Position numbers and translations under genes: made by a program
NCBI GenBank assembly: GCA_937871165.1
Contig: CALMXK010000089.1
Location: forward strand, 1 to 33,678
Direction of reading: 5' to 3'
From: an uncultured Actinomycetes bacterium
GTDB taxonomy: Bacteria; Actinomycetota; Thermoleophilia; Miltoncostaeales; Miltoncostaeaceae
Length of the DNA: 33,678 nt
The notes under the pieces: model-generated
The model's input: only the letters and a program-made list of their open reading frames with translations
The model's database searches: none
Told to the model about the DNA's origin: nothing
In this document: positions 9,305 through 16,063 of the stretch, one piece after another
Layout: each line of letters starts with the position of its first letter
Numbering within the stretch: position 1 is the first letter of the stretch

Positions 9305-9821
9305 TTGTCGGGGTGGTTCGCGCGGAATCTGGTCGCGGATATGGAAGATGCATGTCCACAATTTCGGTGATTGCGTATCGACCACCCTGGATTGGCGCCG
9401 TTCTAGGAGGCCATAGCGGGCAGTCGGGTCGGTTTCGCTCTGGGGACCGCTCTCTGTTTGAGGGGTGGAGCCGCGCCAGAACTGGATGCATCCCAATCGA
9501 GATCGTCAGAACATAACTGCAGTTTGCGTGCGTTGACGGGGCGAAGGCGGCATGAGGCGCTGTTGGTCCTGTTGTGGCCTCGAGGCGCCCACTGTTCTGA
9601 TGTGGTCCGTGTCATGGCACGCCTCGTGGCCTCCGATCGCAGTCGTTTGGTGCGGAATCCACGGTGTCGCGTCAGGACCCGGGGTCGTCGCATGGAATGC
9701 CGTGCGGCCGCCGGCGAGCTCAGGCCTCCCGTGTTGGCGCTGACGCTGTGGCTCGTTCGGGACCGCGGATGCCGTGGCAGCGGCCGTTCGCGTGTGTGAC
9801 GGGTCCTGCAGGTGTCGTCAC
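9305..9821. other. Long non-coding divergent region
   Basis: About 500 bp between two divergent genes. Several open frames cross it on both strands, but none has a ribosome site, a family resemblance or a sensible composition, and one is only the antisense of the gene at 9887. No tRNA or clear hairpin was seen. It may hold promoter or regulatory sequence for the giant surface protein. Confidence 0.5.
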
Positions 9822-9850
9822 TTGAAGACCGAACATGTGTTCGGTAGCAT
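9822..9850 (+). promoter_or_regulatory. Promoter carrying a LexA box
   Basis: TTGAAG (9822-9827) and TAGCAT (9845-9850) are 17 nt apart and fit a primary-sigma promoter reading into the gene at 9887. The SOS box fills most of the spacer, so bound LexA would block RNA polymerase. Transcription should begin near 9857. Confidence 0.7.
9830..9843 (+). promoter_or_regulatory. LexA (SOS) box
   Basis: CGAACATGTGTTCG is a full match to the Gram-positive/actinobacterial LexA consensus CGAAC-R-N-R-Y-GTTCG. The same 14 bases occur on the minus strand upstream of recA (31715-31728). It sits between the -35 and -10 elements of the promoter for the small gene at 9887. Confidence 0.8.
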
Positions 9851-9886
9851 TCGAACACGATGAACGACGAACCAAGGGGTGTCGTG

Positions 9887-10297
9887 ATGGCCGACGAACA
9901 GACAGCTCCAAGCCCAGCCCAAGTCTTCGCACTGCGCCTGTTTGCACAGGTCTGCGACGGTCCGCGCACACTTCGCGACCGGCTCCTCTCCGCGGGACTC
10001 GACACGCTGACGATCGCCCGCGTCGTCGGATGCTCGCCCCGTCTGTTGACGCGCATCACCCATGGCGGCGCGACACCGCGCGGCGTGCTGATGCGGTTGG
10101 CGGGTCTCGCCGTGATCGCCGAACAGTTGCGTGCCAACGGGGTTCATATCGCGGCCGTCGGTGGCCCCTGTGACGCTCGCTCGGCCGAGGTGATCGATCA
10201 TTTGGCCGAGCAGTCCGACATCGCCGAGCGTCTCATCAACGCGCTTGCGATCGCGAATGCAGACGGAGCGCCGATGCAACTCAGCCTGGCGTCATAA
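9887..10297 (+). CDS. Putative SOS-regulated HTH protein
   Basis: A 136-residue cytosolic protein with no family I can name. It is largely helical. Residues around 40-65 (LTIARVVGCSPRLLTRITHG) look like a helix-turn-helix: a short helix, a turn with G-C-S, then a recognition-like helix rich in Arg and Thr. There is no membrane segment. The start at 9887 is chosen because AAGGGG lies 7 nt upstream; an in-frame ATG at 9860 would start about 3 nt from the predicted transcription start and could be used as a leaderless start (145 residues). The promoter holds a perfect LexA box, so expression should rise on DNA damage. The stop overlaps the convergent NfeD-like gene by 6 nt. A regulator or antitoxin-like role is only a guess. 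Confidence 0.65.
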   Translation: MADEQTAPSPAQVFALRLFAQVCDGPRTLRDRLLSAGLDTLTIARVVGCSPRLLTRITHGGATPRGVLMRLAGLAVIAEQLRANGVHIAAVGGPCDARSAEVIDHLAEQSDIAERLINALAIANADGAPMQLSLAS

Positions 10298-10636
10298 GCC
10301 GCCACCGGGGCTGTGAGCGACCGGTATGACCTCCAACTCCAGCCCGGTGATGCTCACGACGCGCACCTGCACACCGGCATCACATCCCGCGGAACATCGC
10401 GCAGACCAGTTCTCCCCATGAATGCGGACGCGTCCGACCGGTCGGCACGCGGTTGCAGTCACGCCGACGACCCCGATCAGGCTCTCACGCCCGACGTGCG
10501 GTTTGCCGCGGCGGCTCCACCAGATCATTGCCATGGCCTCGACGCCTTCGATGGCCGCACCCGCGGCGATCGTCAGCCAACGTGCAGTGCCATCCAGACG
10601 CGTGAACGCGATGACGCAAGCGACGAGCAGCGCCAC
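10292..10636 (-). CDS. NfeD-like membrane protein
   Basis: A 114-residue protein with one or two N-terminal membrane segments (about 1-12 and 18-42) followed by a soluble beta-barrel of the NfeD C-terminal type. The barrel is recognised by GVVGVTATACRPVGRVRIHGENW and the closing VRVVSITGLELEVIP, the usual glycine and proline spacing of this OB fold. NfeD proteins work with stomatin/flotillin-like scaffolds in membrane quality control, but no such partner lies in this window. It starts with GTG 9 nt after the OmpA-domain gene stop and has no obvious ribosome site, so coupling to that gene is likely. Its 3' end overlaps the convergent gene at 9887-10297 by 6 nt. Confidence 0.7.
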   Translation of the reverse strand: MALLVACVIAFTRLDGTARWLTIAAGAAIEGVEAMAMIWWSRRGKPHVGRESLIGVVGVTATACRPVGRVRIHGENWSARCSAGCDAGVQVRVVSITGLELEVIPVAHSPGGGL

Positions 10637-10645
10637 GGAGTGGTG

Positions 10646-11212
10646 CTAGCTCATCAACTGGAATTCGACGCGACGGTTCTGCTTGCGTGCGGCTTCGCTC
10701 GTGGTGTCGTTCGGAACGAGGGGTTCATTTTCTCCGAAACCCTGCGCCTTCATGCGCGATGACGCGATGCCCTTGCTGATGAGGTAATCCTTCACCTTGT
10801 TGGCGCGTCGTTGGCTGAGCGAGAGGTTCGTGTCCGCGTTGCCCTGCCTGTCGGTGTGACCTTTGATCAGCACATTGACTGTCGCATTGCGGCTGAGGAT
10901 GCGCGCGACATCGTCGAGCGTTCCCATGCTGGCGTTCGTCAACTCTGCGGACGCGGTCTGGAACTGGATGCCGCCGCTTTTGGTGATTGTCGTGTTGATC
11001 TCCGTCACGACATTCTGGCCGGCGTTCGCGCTCGTTGAGCCTGTTGATGTGCTCGTCGTGGTGACGGACGGGGCCGCCGACGTGTTCGGATCAGAGGAGC
11101 CACATCCCTTTGCCGACCATGCGATGACGAGGGCCAGCACCATCAGGCCGAGCAACATCATCCATCCGGCAGGCCCTTCGGCCCGGTCATCGCGCTGACC
11201 AGCAGTTGCCAT
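10646..11212 (-). CDS. OmpA-domain membrane-anchored protein
   Basis: A 188-residue protein with a short cytosolic N terminus, one membrane helix (about 19-36, WMMLLGLMVLALVIAW), a Thr/Ser-rich linker, and a C-terminal OmpA-type peptidoglycan-binding domain. The domain is marked by GHTDRQG, the helix LSLSQRRANKVKDYL, GFGENEPLVPN and the final NRRVEFQ. The D and R residues that hold diaminopimelate in this family (GHTD; NRRVE) are present. It should tether the membrane to the cell wall from outside. The start is the ATG at 11212 with GGGGGAG just upstream; the longer open frame to 11329 has unconvincing sequence. It is divergent from sigA and is followed closely by the NfeD-like gene. Confidence 0.85.
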   Translation of the reverse strand: MATAGQRDDRAEGPAGWMMLLGLMVLALVIAWSAKGCGSSDPNTSAAPSVTTTSTSTGSTSANAGQNVVTEINTTITKSGGIQFQTASAELTNASMGTLDDVARILSRNATVNVLIKGHTDRQGNADTNLSLSQRRANKVKDYLISKGIASSRMKAQGFGENEPLVPNDTTSEAARKQNRRVEFQLMS

Positions 11213-11499
11213 CACTCCCCCGTATCGGTCGCAAGTAGCACCGTAATCGTACCTTTCTGGTCGGTCAGCGGCATTGGAGGGCTGGTCGCGCGATGTTCGC
11301 GACACGAATTGCGCGCGCGATGTTGCCACTATTTCGCAGATTCATGAGGCGTTTACCCTGTACCTCGCAGGAAAAGGGGTCTAAACTGCCCATCCACACC
11401 ATCGGGGCTCACCGTACGGGCTGGACACCCGTGCTCCGAAGGACCGCGGTTCGCGACGCGCGCGTCAGCGTGGGTCACGGCCGGAACGACGAGTAAAGG

Positions 11500-12579
11500 A
11501 TGGACGCCACGGGCCTCCAAGAGCTGATTGACGAAGGCGAACTCCAGGCACTCATCGCACGCGGAACGGAACTTGGCTTCCTCAGCGTCGAAGAGGTTGG
11601 AGAAGCGCTCGACGCCATCAACGTGGATGCGTCGTCACAGGCGGAGCTGTACCAGCACCTGGACGAGCTCGGAGTCGACATCGTCGATGCCATCGAAGCG
11701 CGGGCTCGCACCGCTGAGCTGGACGAAGCTGAGCGAAACCGTCGCCACCACCCTGCGGTGGAACAGACCACCGACGCCCTGCAGCTGTTTCTCAAAGACA
11801 TCGGTCGGGTCCCACTCCTCACCGCCGCCCAGGAAGTCAGCCTGGCAAAGCGCATCGAGGCCGGCGACCCCGAGGCCAAGCGGCAGATGGTGGAAGCGAA
11901 CCTTCGCCTTGTGGTCTCGATCGCGAAGGCCTATCGCGGTCGTGGTCTCCCCTTCCTCGACCTGATTCAGGAAGGCACCCTCGGACTTGTTCGTGCCGTC
12001 GAGAAGTTCGACTGGCGCCGCGGATTCAAGTTTTCGACATATGCCACCTGGTGGATCCGCCAGGCCGTCACCCGTGCACTGGCCGACAAGGGTCGCACGA
12101 TCCGTATCCCGGTGCATGTGGTGGAGAAGCTCAACCAGATCAGTCGCGCCGAGCGCGTCCTGATTGGTCAGCTTGGTCGTGAGCCCACGGTCGAGGAACT
12201 CGGTGAGGCCACGGGCCTGCCGCCGGAAGAGGTTGAGGACATTCTGCGCAGCGCCCAGCCGATCGTCTCCCTTGAGAAGCCGGTCGGTGAGGATGAAGAA
12301 GCAGAGTTCGTTCGGTTCCTTGCCGATGAGAACAGCGTCGCGCCGGAAATGGCGGCGGAGACCGCCCTTCGTCACGAGGCACTCAGCGATCTGCTCGATC
12401 AGCTGTCCTACCGCGAGCGCCGCGTGCTCGAGCTGCGCTACGGCCTGGGTGGTGAGAAGCCCCGCACGCTCGACGAGCTCGGTCGCATGTTCAACGTCAC
12501 ACGTGAGCGCATTCGCCAGGTTGAGCATCAGTCGCTGCAAAAGCTTGCGAGCATGGCCGATTCAGCACGCCTGCAGTAG
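11500..12579 (+). CDS. sigA: Primary RNA polymerase sigma factor
   Basis: A 359-residue housekeeping sigma-70 (RpoD/SigA) that directs RNA polymerase to most promoters. A short region 1.1 is present (about 5-70). Region 1.2 follows at [22 protein letters not shown], regions 2.1-2.4 at [28 protein letters not shown] through [13 protein letters not shown], region 3 at [26 protein letters not shown], and the region 4.2 helix-turn-helix at [22 protein letters not shown]. The presence of 1.1 and intact 1.2-4.2 makes this a group 1 factor. AAAGG sits directly against the ATG, an unusually close ribosome site, but no better start exists. It is monocistronic and ends at a strong terminator. Confidence 0.95.
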   Translation: MDATGLQELIDEGELQALIARGTELGFLSVEEVGEALDAINVDASSQAELYQHLDELGVDIVDAIEARARTAELDEAERNRRHHPAVEQTTDALQLFLKDIGRVPLLTAAQEVSLAKRIEAGDPEAKRQMVEANLRLVVSIAKAYRGRGLPFLDLIQEGTLGLVRAVEKFDWRRGFKFSTYATWWIRQAVTRALADKGRTIRIPVHVVEKLNQISRAERVLIGQLGREPTVEELGEATGLPPEEVEDILRSAQPIVSLEKPVGEDEEAEFVRFLADENSVAPEMAAETALRHEALSDLLDQLSYRERRVLELRYGLGGEKPRTLDELGRMFNVTRERIRQVEHQSLQKLASMADSARLQ

Positions 12580-12607
12580 TCGCGGCGACACAGTCAGCGT
12601 TGTACGG

Positions 12608-12631
12608 AGGGGCGCCATTGGCGCCCCTTTT
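12608..12631 (+). terminator. Intrinsic terminator of sigA
   Basis: A 9-bp perfect stem (AGGGGCGCC / GGCGCCCCT) with loop ATT is followed by a T-run and TCGTT, 28 nt after the sigA stop. This is a classic rho-independent terminator. Confidence 0.9.
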
Positions 12632-12658
12632 CGTTGGGGTGACGGCCACCGTCGCCGA

Positions 12659-13152
12659 GTGGCCAATTACGGGCTGTCGCCTCGGCGTGATGTCATCCAG
12701 TCCATGCACTGTCACGGTCGGGGGCGACCCGAATTGGCCACTTGGCAGATCTTGGGATCGGCTCGCTCGAGGAGGTGTCTCGGCCCACCACGGCAGCGCA
12801 CGACGACGATCCCAGCCGCGTGTGCCCGGCGGGAAATGGTCAAGTGGCCAATTGGCCATTTGACCGACTTCGTGGGCGGTGAACCTGTGCGGCTCCATCG
12901 GCACGTCGAGGCGTCCGGGCGATCGGCGGAATTGGCCACTTGGCCGTTTTCGTCGAAGTCGGCGTCCGGGGTTCGGTTGTCAGCTGAATTGGCCACTTGA
13001 CCATTCCCGCTGCCGTCGCACCGAGTCCCGGGCCTGGCAGCGGGCTTCTCCCCGAACGAATTGGCCATTTGGCGCGTCTCTCATGGTCGACGCCGGCCCT
13101 GAGCGACCGTGAGACGGCCAGGTGCCGATCGTCGGCGGAATTGGCCACTTGG
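12659..13152. repeat. Cluster of AATTGGCCACTTGG repeats
   Basis: Eight copies of one short motif. Plus orientation: 12732-12745, 12850-12862, 12930-12943, 12987-13000, 13059-13072, 13139-13152. Minus orientation: 12659-12668 (partial) and 12841-12853. The best core is GAATTGGCCACTTGG, with ATTTG in place of ACTTG in two copies. The core is itself an imperfect palindrome around TGGCCA. Start-to-start spacing of plus copies is about 118, 80, 57, 72 and 80 bp, so it is neither a CRISPR array nor a coding repeat. I found no copy elsewhere in the window. Confidence 0.85.
12838..12865. repeat. 28-bp palindrome of fused repeat copies
   Basis: Two copies of the clustered motif meet head to head, sharing AATT, and form an inverted repeat with 14-nt arms, one mismatch and no loop. 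Left arm GGTCAAGTGGCCAA, right arm TTGGCCATTTGACC. It is the only place in the cluster where two copies directly abut. Confidence 0.8.
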
Positions 13153-13314
13153 CGAGTTTGAAGGTCAGCGCCGACCGCCACGAACGCAGATCAGATCGGC
13201 ATCAACCGGACCGGAACGAGCCATGCGGATACGGGTATCGGCCGGTTCGAAGGGACGGCGTGCCCTTGCCGTCCTGCGTTGCAGCGGGCCGAACGGCCGA
13301 CCCGCGGAGGCGCG

Positions 13315-13878
13315 TCAGTTCAGGGACGGGTCCTCGGGCATCCGTGCCACCAGGCGCAGCTGCCCGCCCTGGCGATCCAACACGTCATGCCACAGTCGAG
13401 CGGGAGCGGCGGTGAAGATGTCGCTTGGTTCGCACTCGCAGTCGATCCAGGCCTCGTCCTCGATCTCCTCCTCCAGCTGACCGGCGGACCATCCCGCATA
13501 CCCGCCAAACACACGCAACCCGTGAACCTGGTCCGGGAGCGTCACGAAGTCGCTGTCCGGCTCCACGACACGCACCGTGCCAAGCGCGATAGCGCCCTCC
13601 GACGGGACGAACTCGGCCAGGTACTCGCCGATCATGATCACGCTCTCGGGGTCCACCGGACCGCCCTCGTACACCGCTTCGTCCCCGACGAAGGCTGCCA
13701 GCACGTCCTCGGGCAACGCGTCGGTCACCGTCATCACGGTCGGTCGGTTCAGGATGACGCCGAGCGCACCCTCCTGCGAATGCTCGAGCACGAGCACCAC
13801 GGTTCGGTGGAAGTTCGGGTCGAGAAGCTGGGGTGATGCAACCAGCAATCGACCTTTGCGCCATTCAGGGGCGTTCAC
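13315..13878 (-). CDS. yqgE: YqgE/AlgH family protein (DUF179)
   Basis: A 187-residue cytosolic protein of the YqgE/AlgH family, the usual family length. Recognised by the N-terminal RLLVASPQLLDPNFHRTVVLV, the HSQEGALGVILNRPT turn, the YEGGPVD segment and GYAGWSAGQLEEEI. The biochemical role of the family is not settled; the fold is a stable alpha/beta sandwich. The start is GTG at 13878, with GGGGGT about 4 nt upstream; a longer open frame reaches 13950 but adds low-quality residues and would overlap the upstream gene. It follows the small membrane protein by 16 nt on the same strand, so the two are probably co-transcribed. Confidence 0.9.
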   Translation of the reverse strand: MNAPEWRKGRLLVASPQLLDPNFHRTVVLVLEHSQEGALGVILNRPTVMTVTDALPEDVLAAFVGDEAVYEGGPVDPESVIMIGEYLAEFVPSEGAIALGTVRVVEPDSDFVTLPDQVHGLRVFGGYAGWSAGQLEEEIEDEAWIDCECEPSDIFTAAPARLWHDVLDRQGGQLRLVARMPEDPSLN

Positions 13879-13894
13879 ACGACCCCCGGCGGAA

Positions 13895-14173
13895 CTACCG
13901 GCTCGCCACGAGCCGCTTCTGGCGGCGCATGACGTTGAAGATCGCGCCACCGACGATCAAGACGGCGGCGACGAGGAGCAGGTACCAGAAGATCGGCAGA
14001 TGGTGAGGCAACGATGTCGGGCCCTCAACCTTGATGTTCTCGTCGATCGACTTGCGGTCATGGAGCGCAAATCCGAGACAGAACCACACGAGGGCGCCCG
14101 TGACGAACAACGCGCCAAGGGTGAATGGCCAGCTGACCGAGAGGTCGTTCTTCTCACCAGTGTGATGCGCCAT
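13895..14173 (-). CDS. Small two-helix membrane protein
   Basis: A 92-residue protein with two membrane helices (about 13-37, WPFTLGALFVTGALVWFCLGF, and 61-80, FWYLLLVAAVLIVGGAIF) and a charged C-terminal tail RRQKR. I recognise no family. A ribosome site AAAGG lies 4 nt before the ATG, with GGAGG slightly further upstream. It is the likely first gene of a two-gene unit with yqgE. The 264 bp upstream, before the hydrolase gene, hold nothing recognisable. Confidence 0.7.
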   Translation of the reverse strand: MAHHTGEKNDLSVSWPFTLGALFVTGALVWFCLGFALHDRKSIDENIKVEGPTSLPHHLPIFWYLLLVAAVLIVGGAIFNVMRRQKRLVASR

Positions 14174-14437
14174 CGTGCCTTTGATCCTCCGCGGGTTTCA
14201 CCAGAACGAACGCAGGCTACCACGGGCCTTGCGACGGCATCAACGCGACCCCGCCAGGTCCGGGACGAGCGTACCGCGATCGTGGGCACAACGCGACCGA
14301 ACGTTGTGGCGCCCCGGTGTGCTCAGCGGGCCGTCACGCACGAATCACGCAGAACGAGAGGCCGTTCGTCGTAGCCGTTGCGATCAAAAGCAATGCGTCG
14401 CCAGACCGCTTGGCCATTGACGACGTCGCTTGCCCGG

Positions 14438-15370
14438 TTACCTCGGCTGCTCGGTGCTCCGTGCCTCGCGGAGCTTGATCCACTCCACAAGGCCTGGAGG
14501 GTTGTTGTCGGCCCACAACACCGCGCGCCAACGGGCACGGCCCGGCTCATCGGTGATGACGGCTTCCATCGGAAGTCGCCGATCGACCGCGGCGGCCACG
14601 CCGTGCTCGCCGGCCTCACTCCATCCCTCAAGCGCGGCCTCCGAAATGATGCGCTGGCGTTCGCCCGCCACCTCGATGGCAGTCTCGGGATCGTCGATCG
14701 GCCCGAAATGTGGCAGAAGCAGCTTGGTCGCCTTGCGTTCAGCGATCCGCGCGAGGGTCGTGAGTGCCATGTCGATGTCGAAATCCGGCGGCGGAACCGT
14801 CGGGTAGATCTCCGAACCAGGGAACCGCACACCGAGTGCGTCGCCGGTGAAGATCCGACCGTGATCGCTGTCGATGAGCGCCATCTGGTGGCGTGCGTGC
14901 CCCGGCGCATCCATCACATCGAAGAAATGGCCGCCGCCGAGGTCGATGCGGGAGCCTTCCTCGACCGCCACGATGCGCTCCTTCGGCACCGGGGTGAGCC
15001 CCCCGTACAGCGGCGCAAGATCGCCGTACACCGCAAATGACGACTCCAACAGGCGTTCAGGCTCCGCCAGATGCTTCGCTCCACGCCGATGCACGACCAC
15101 GGTTGCCGACGGGAATGCCGCTGCCACATCGCCCACGCCCCCACAGTGATCCAGGTGGATGTGGGTCAGCACGATCTGGCGCAGATCGTTCGGTCCGATC
15201 CCCAGATTCCGAAGGGCGTCGATCACCACATCGGCCGACGTCTGGGACCCGGTCTCCACAAGCGTTGGTCCGTCACCCTCCATCAGATAGGCGGCGGTCA
15301 TGCCGGTGTGTCCCCCGAGCAGGGTGTCGATGATCGTGATCCCTGGACCAGCATCCATGACGTCAGCCAT
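14438..15370 (-). CDS. Metallo-beta-lactamase-fold hydrolase
   Basis: A 310-residue MBL-fold enzyme, similar to the large group that includes glyoxalase II and related hydrolases. The metal site is complete: HIHLDH (H70, H72, D74, H75), H158 in DAPGHARHQ, D177 in TGDALG and H221 in LLPHFG, so two metal ions, probably zinc, should bind. The C-terminal 80 residues form a helical addition (ERQRIISEAALEGWSEAGEHG). The substrate is not predictable. The ATG at 15370 lies directly next to GGGGAG, too close for a normal ribosome site; a shorter start at 15358 is possible. It is divergent from rpiA with only 19 bp between starts. Confidence 0.85.
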   Translation of the reverse strand: MADVMDAGPGITIIDTLLGGHTGMTAAYLMEGDGPTLVETGSQTSADVVIDALRNLGIGPNDLRQIVLTHIHLDHCGGVGDVAAAFPSATVVVHRRGAKHLAEPERLLESSFAVYGDLAPLYGGLTPVPKERIVAVEEGSRIDLGGGHFFDVMDAPGHARHQMALIDSDHGRIFTGDALGVRFPGSEIYPTVPPPDFDIDMALTTLARIAERKATKLLLPHFGPIDDPETAIEVAGERQRIISEAALEGWSEAGEHGVAAAVDRRLPMEAVITDEPGRARWRAVLWADNNPPGLVEWIKLREARSTEQPR

Positions 15371-15376
15371 CTCCCC

Positions 15377-15382
15377 TAGCCT
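15377..15382 (+). promoter_or_regulatory. Leaderless-type -10 element of rpiA
   Basis: TAGCCT ends 7 nt before the GTG start at 15390, so transcription would begin at or next to the start codon. There is no clear -35. It lies inside the 19-bp gap to the divergent hydrolase gene. Confidence 0.45.
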
Positions 15383-15389
15383 TTCCTGT

Positions 15390-16055
15390 GTGAACGACGA
15401 GCAGCGTAGCGCGGCATGGCAAGCAGCGGGTCTTGCGGTTGCCGCCCAGATCACCGACGGCATGACCGTCGGACTTGGAACGGGCCGATCGGCCGCGGCA
15501 GCCATCCGGGCGCTTGGTGCGCGCGTCGCCGATGGGCTGTCATGCGCCGGAGTGCCCACGTCATACGGCAGCGAGGCGCTTGCCCACGAGGTGGGCATCG
15601 AAGTCACCGCACTGCGTGACGACCTCGACATCGCCTTCGACGGGGCCGACTGCGTGACACGCAACGGCCTGATCGTCAAGGGCGCCGGCGGAGCGATGGT
15701 GCGGGAACGCCTGGTGGCAGAGGCCGCCAAACGGTTCGTCGTGCTGGTGGACGAGACCAAACTCGGCGACACGCTCGACGCCTGGGGACTGCTCCCGATC
15801 GCCGTGCTGCCGTTCGCTGCGGATCGGGTCACCAAGCAACTCGCCGACCTGACCCCTGCACGGCGCGAGAACCCGAGCGACGACGGGTTGATCCTCATCG
15901 ATCTGTGCGTTCCCGCCGGGGAGGATTGGGTCGCGGTTGCAGATCGTGCCTGGTCGACCCCGGGCGTCGTCGACCACGGCCTGTTCGTGGTGGACCCGGC
16001 GGACGTGCTTGTCGGCTATCCGGATGGCGCTCGCCGACTGCCCGACGTCGTCTAG
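15390..16055 (+). CDS. rpiA: Ribose-5-phosphate isomerase A
   Basis: A 221-residue enzyme interconverting ribose 5-phosphate and ribulose 5-phosphate in the non-oxidative pentose phosphate pathway. Length is normal for the family. Signatures: the phosphate-binding GLGTGRSAAAAI, the catalytic acid region DIAFDGADCVT, KGAGGAMVRE with the conserved lysine, and VDETKLGD. The GTG at 15390 is preferred because the family begins just before AAWQAA; the open frame continues upstream across the divergent gene. No Shine-Dalgarno precedes it, but a -10 element ends 7 nt upstream, so the mRNA is probably leaderless. It is the first gene of an operon; murT starts 8 nt after its stop. Confidence 0.92.
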   Translation: MNDEQRSAAWQAAGLAVAAQITDGMTVGLGTGRSAAAAIRALGARVADGLSCAGVPTSYGSEALAHEVGIEVTALRDDLDIAFDGADCVTRNGLIVKGAGGAMVRERLVAEAAKRFVVLVDETKLGDTLDAWGLLPIAVLPFAADRVTKQLADLTPARRENPSDDGLILIDLCVPAGEDWVAVADRAWSTPGVVDHGLFVVDPADVLVGYPDGARRLPDVV

Positions 16056-16063
16056 CCGACACG

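Larger units (their letters stand above)
12632..13314. other. Gene-free region holding a repeat cluster
   Basis: About 680 bp between the sigA terminator and the end of the convergent yqgE gene. Open frames exist on both strands but change frame from one repeat copy to the next and resemble no protein. The region holds the clustered AATTGGCCACTTGG repeats described separately, and nothing else I recognise. Confidence 0.7.

Noticed and set aside
9458..9799. 113-codon plus-strand open frame in the 9.2-9.9 kb gap
   Set aside because: Arg/Cys-rich with no ribosome site, motif or neighbour support.
9403..10137. 244-codon minus-strand open frame
   Set aside because: It runs antisense through the SOS-regulated gene and its promoter, has no ribosome site and no family resemblance.
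12659..13152. CRISPR array
   Set aside because: Repeats are only about 14 bp, occur in both orientations and have spacers of 43 to over 100 bp; there are no cas genes.
12712..13181. Minus-strand proteins with repeated QVANS or KWPI peptides
   Set aside because: The reading frame changes from one repeat copy to the next and the sequence between is not protein-like; the peptides are just the translated DNA repeat.
13236..13255. tRNA T-loop (GGTTCGA)
   Set aside because: The surrounding sequence forms no cloverleaf and has no acceptor stem.
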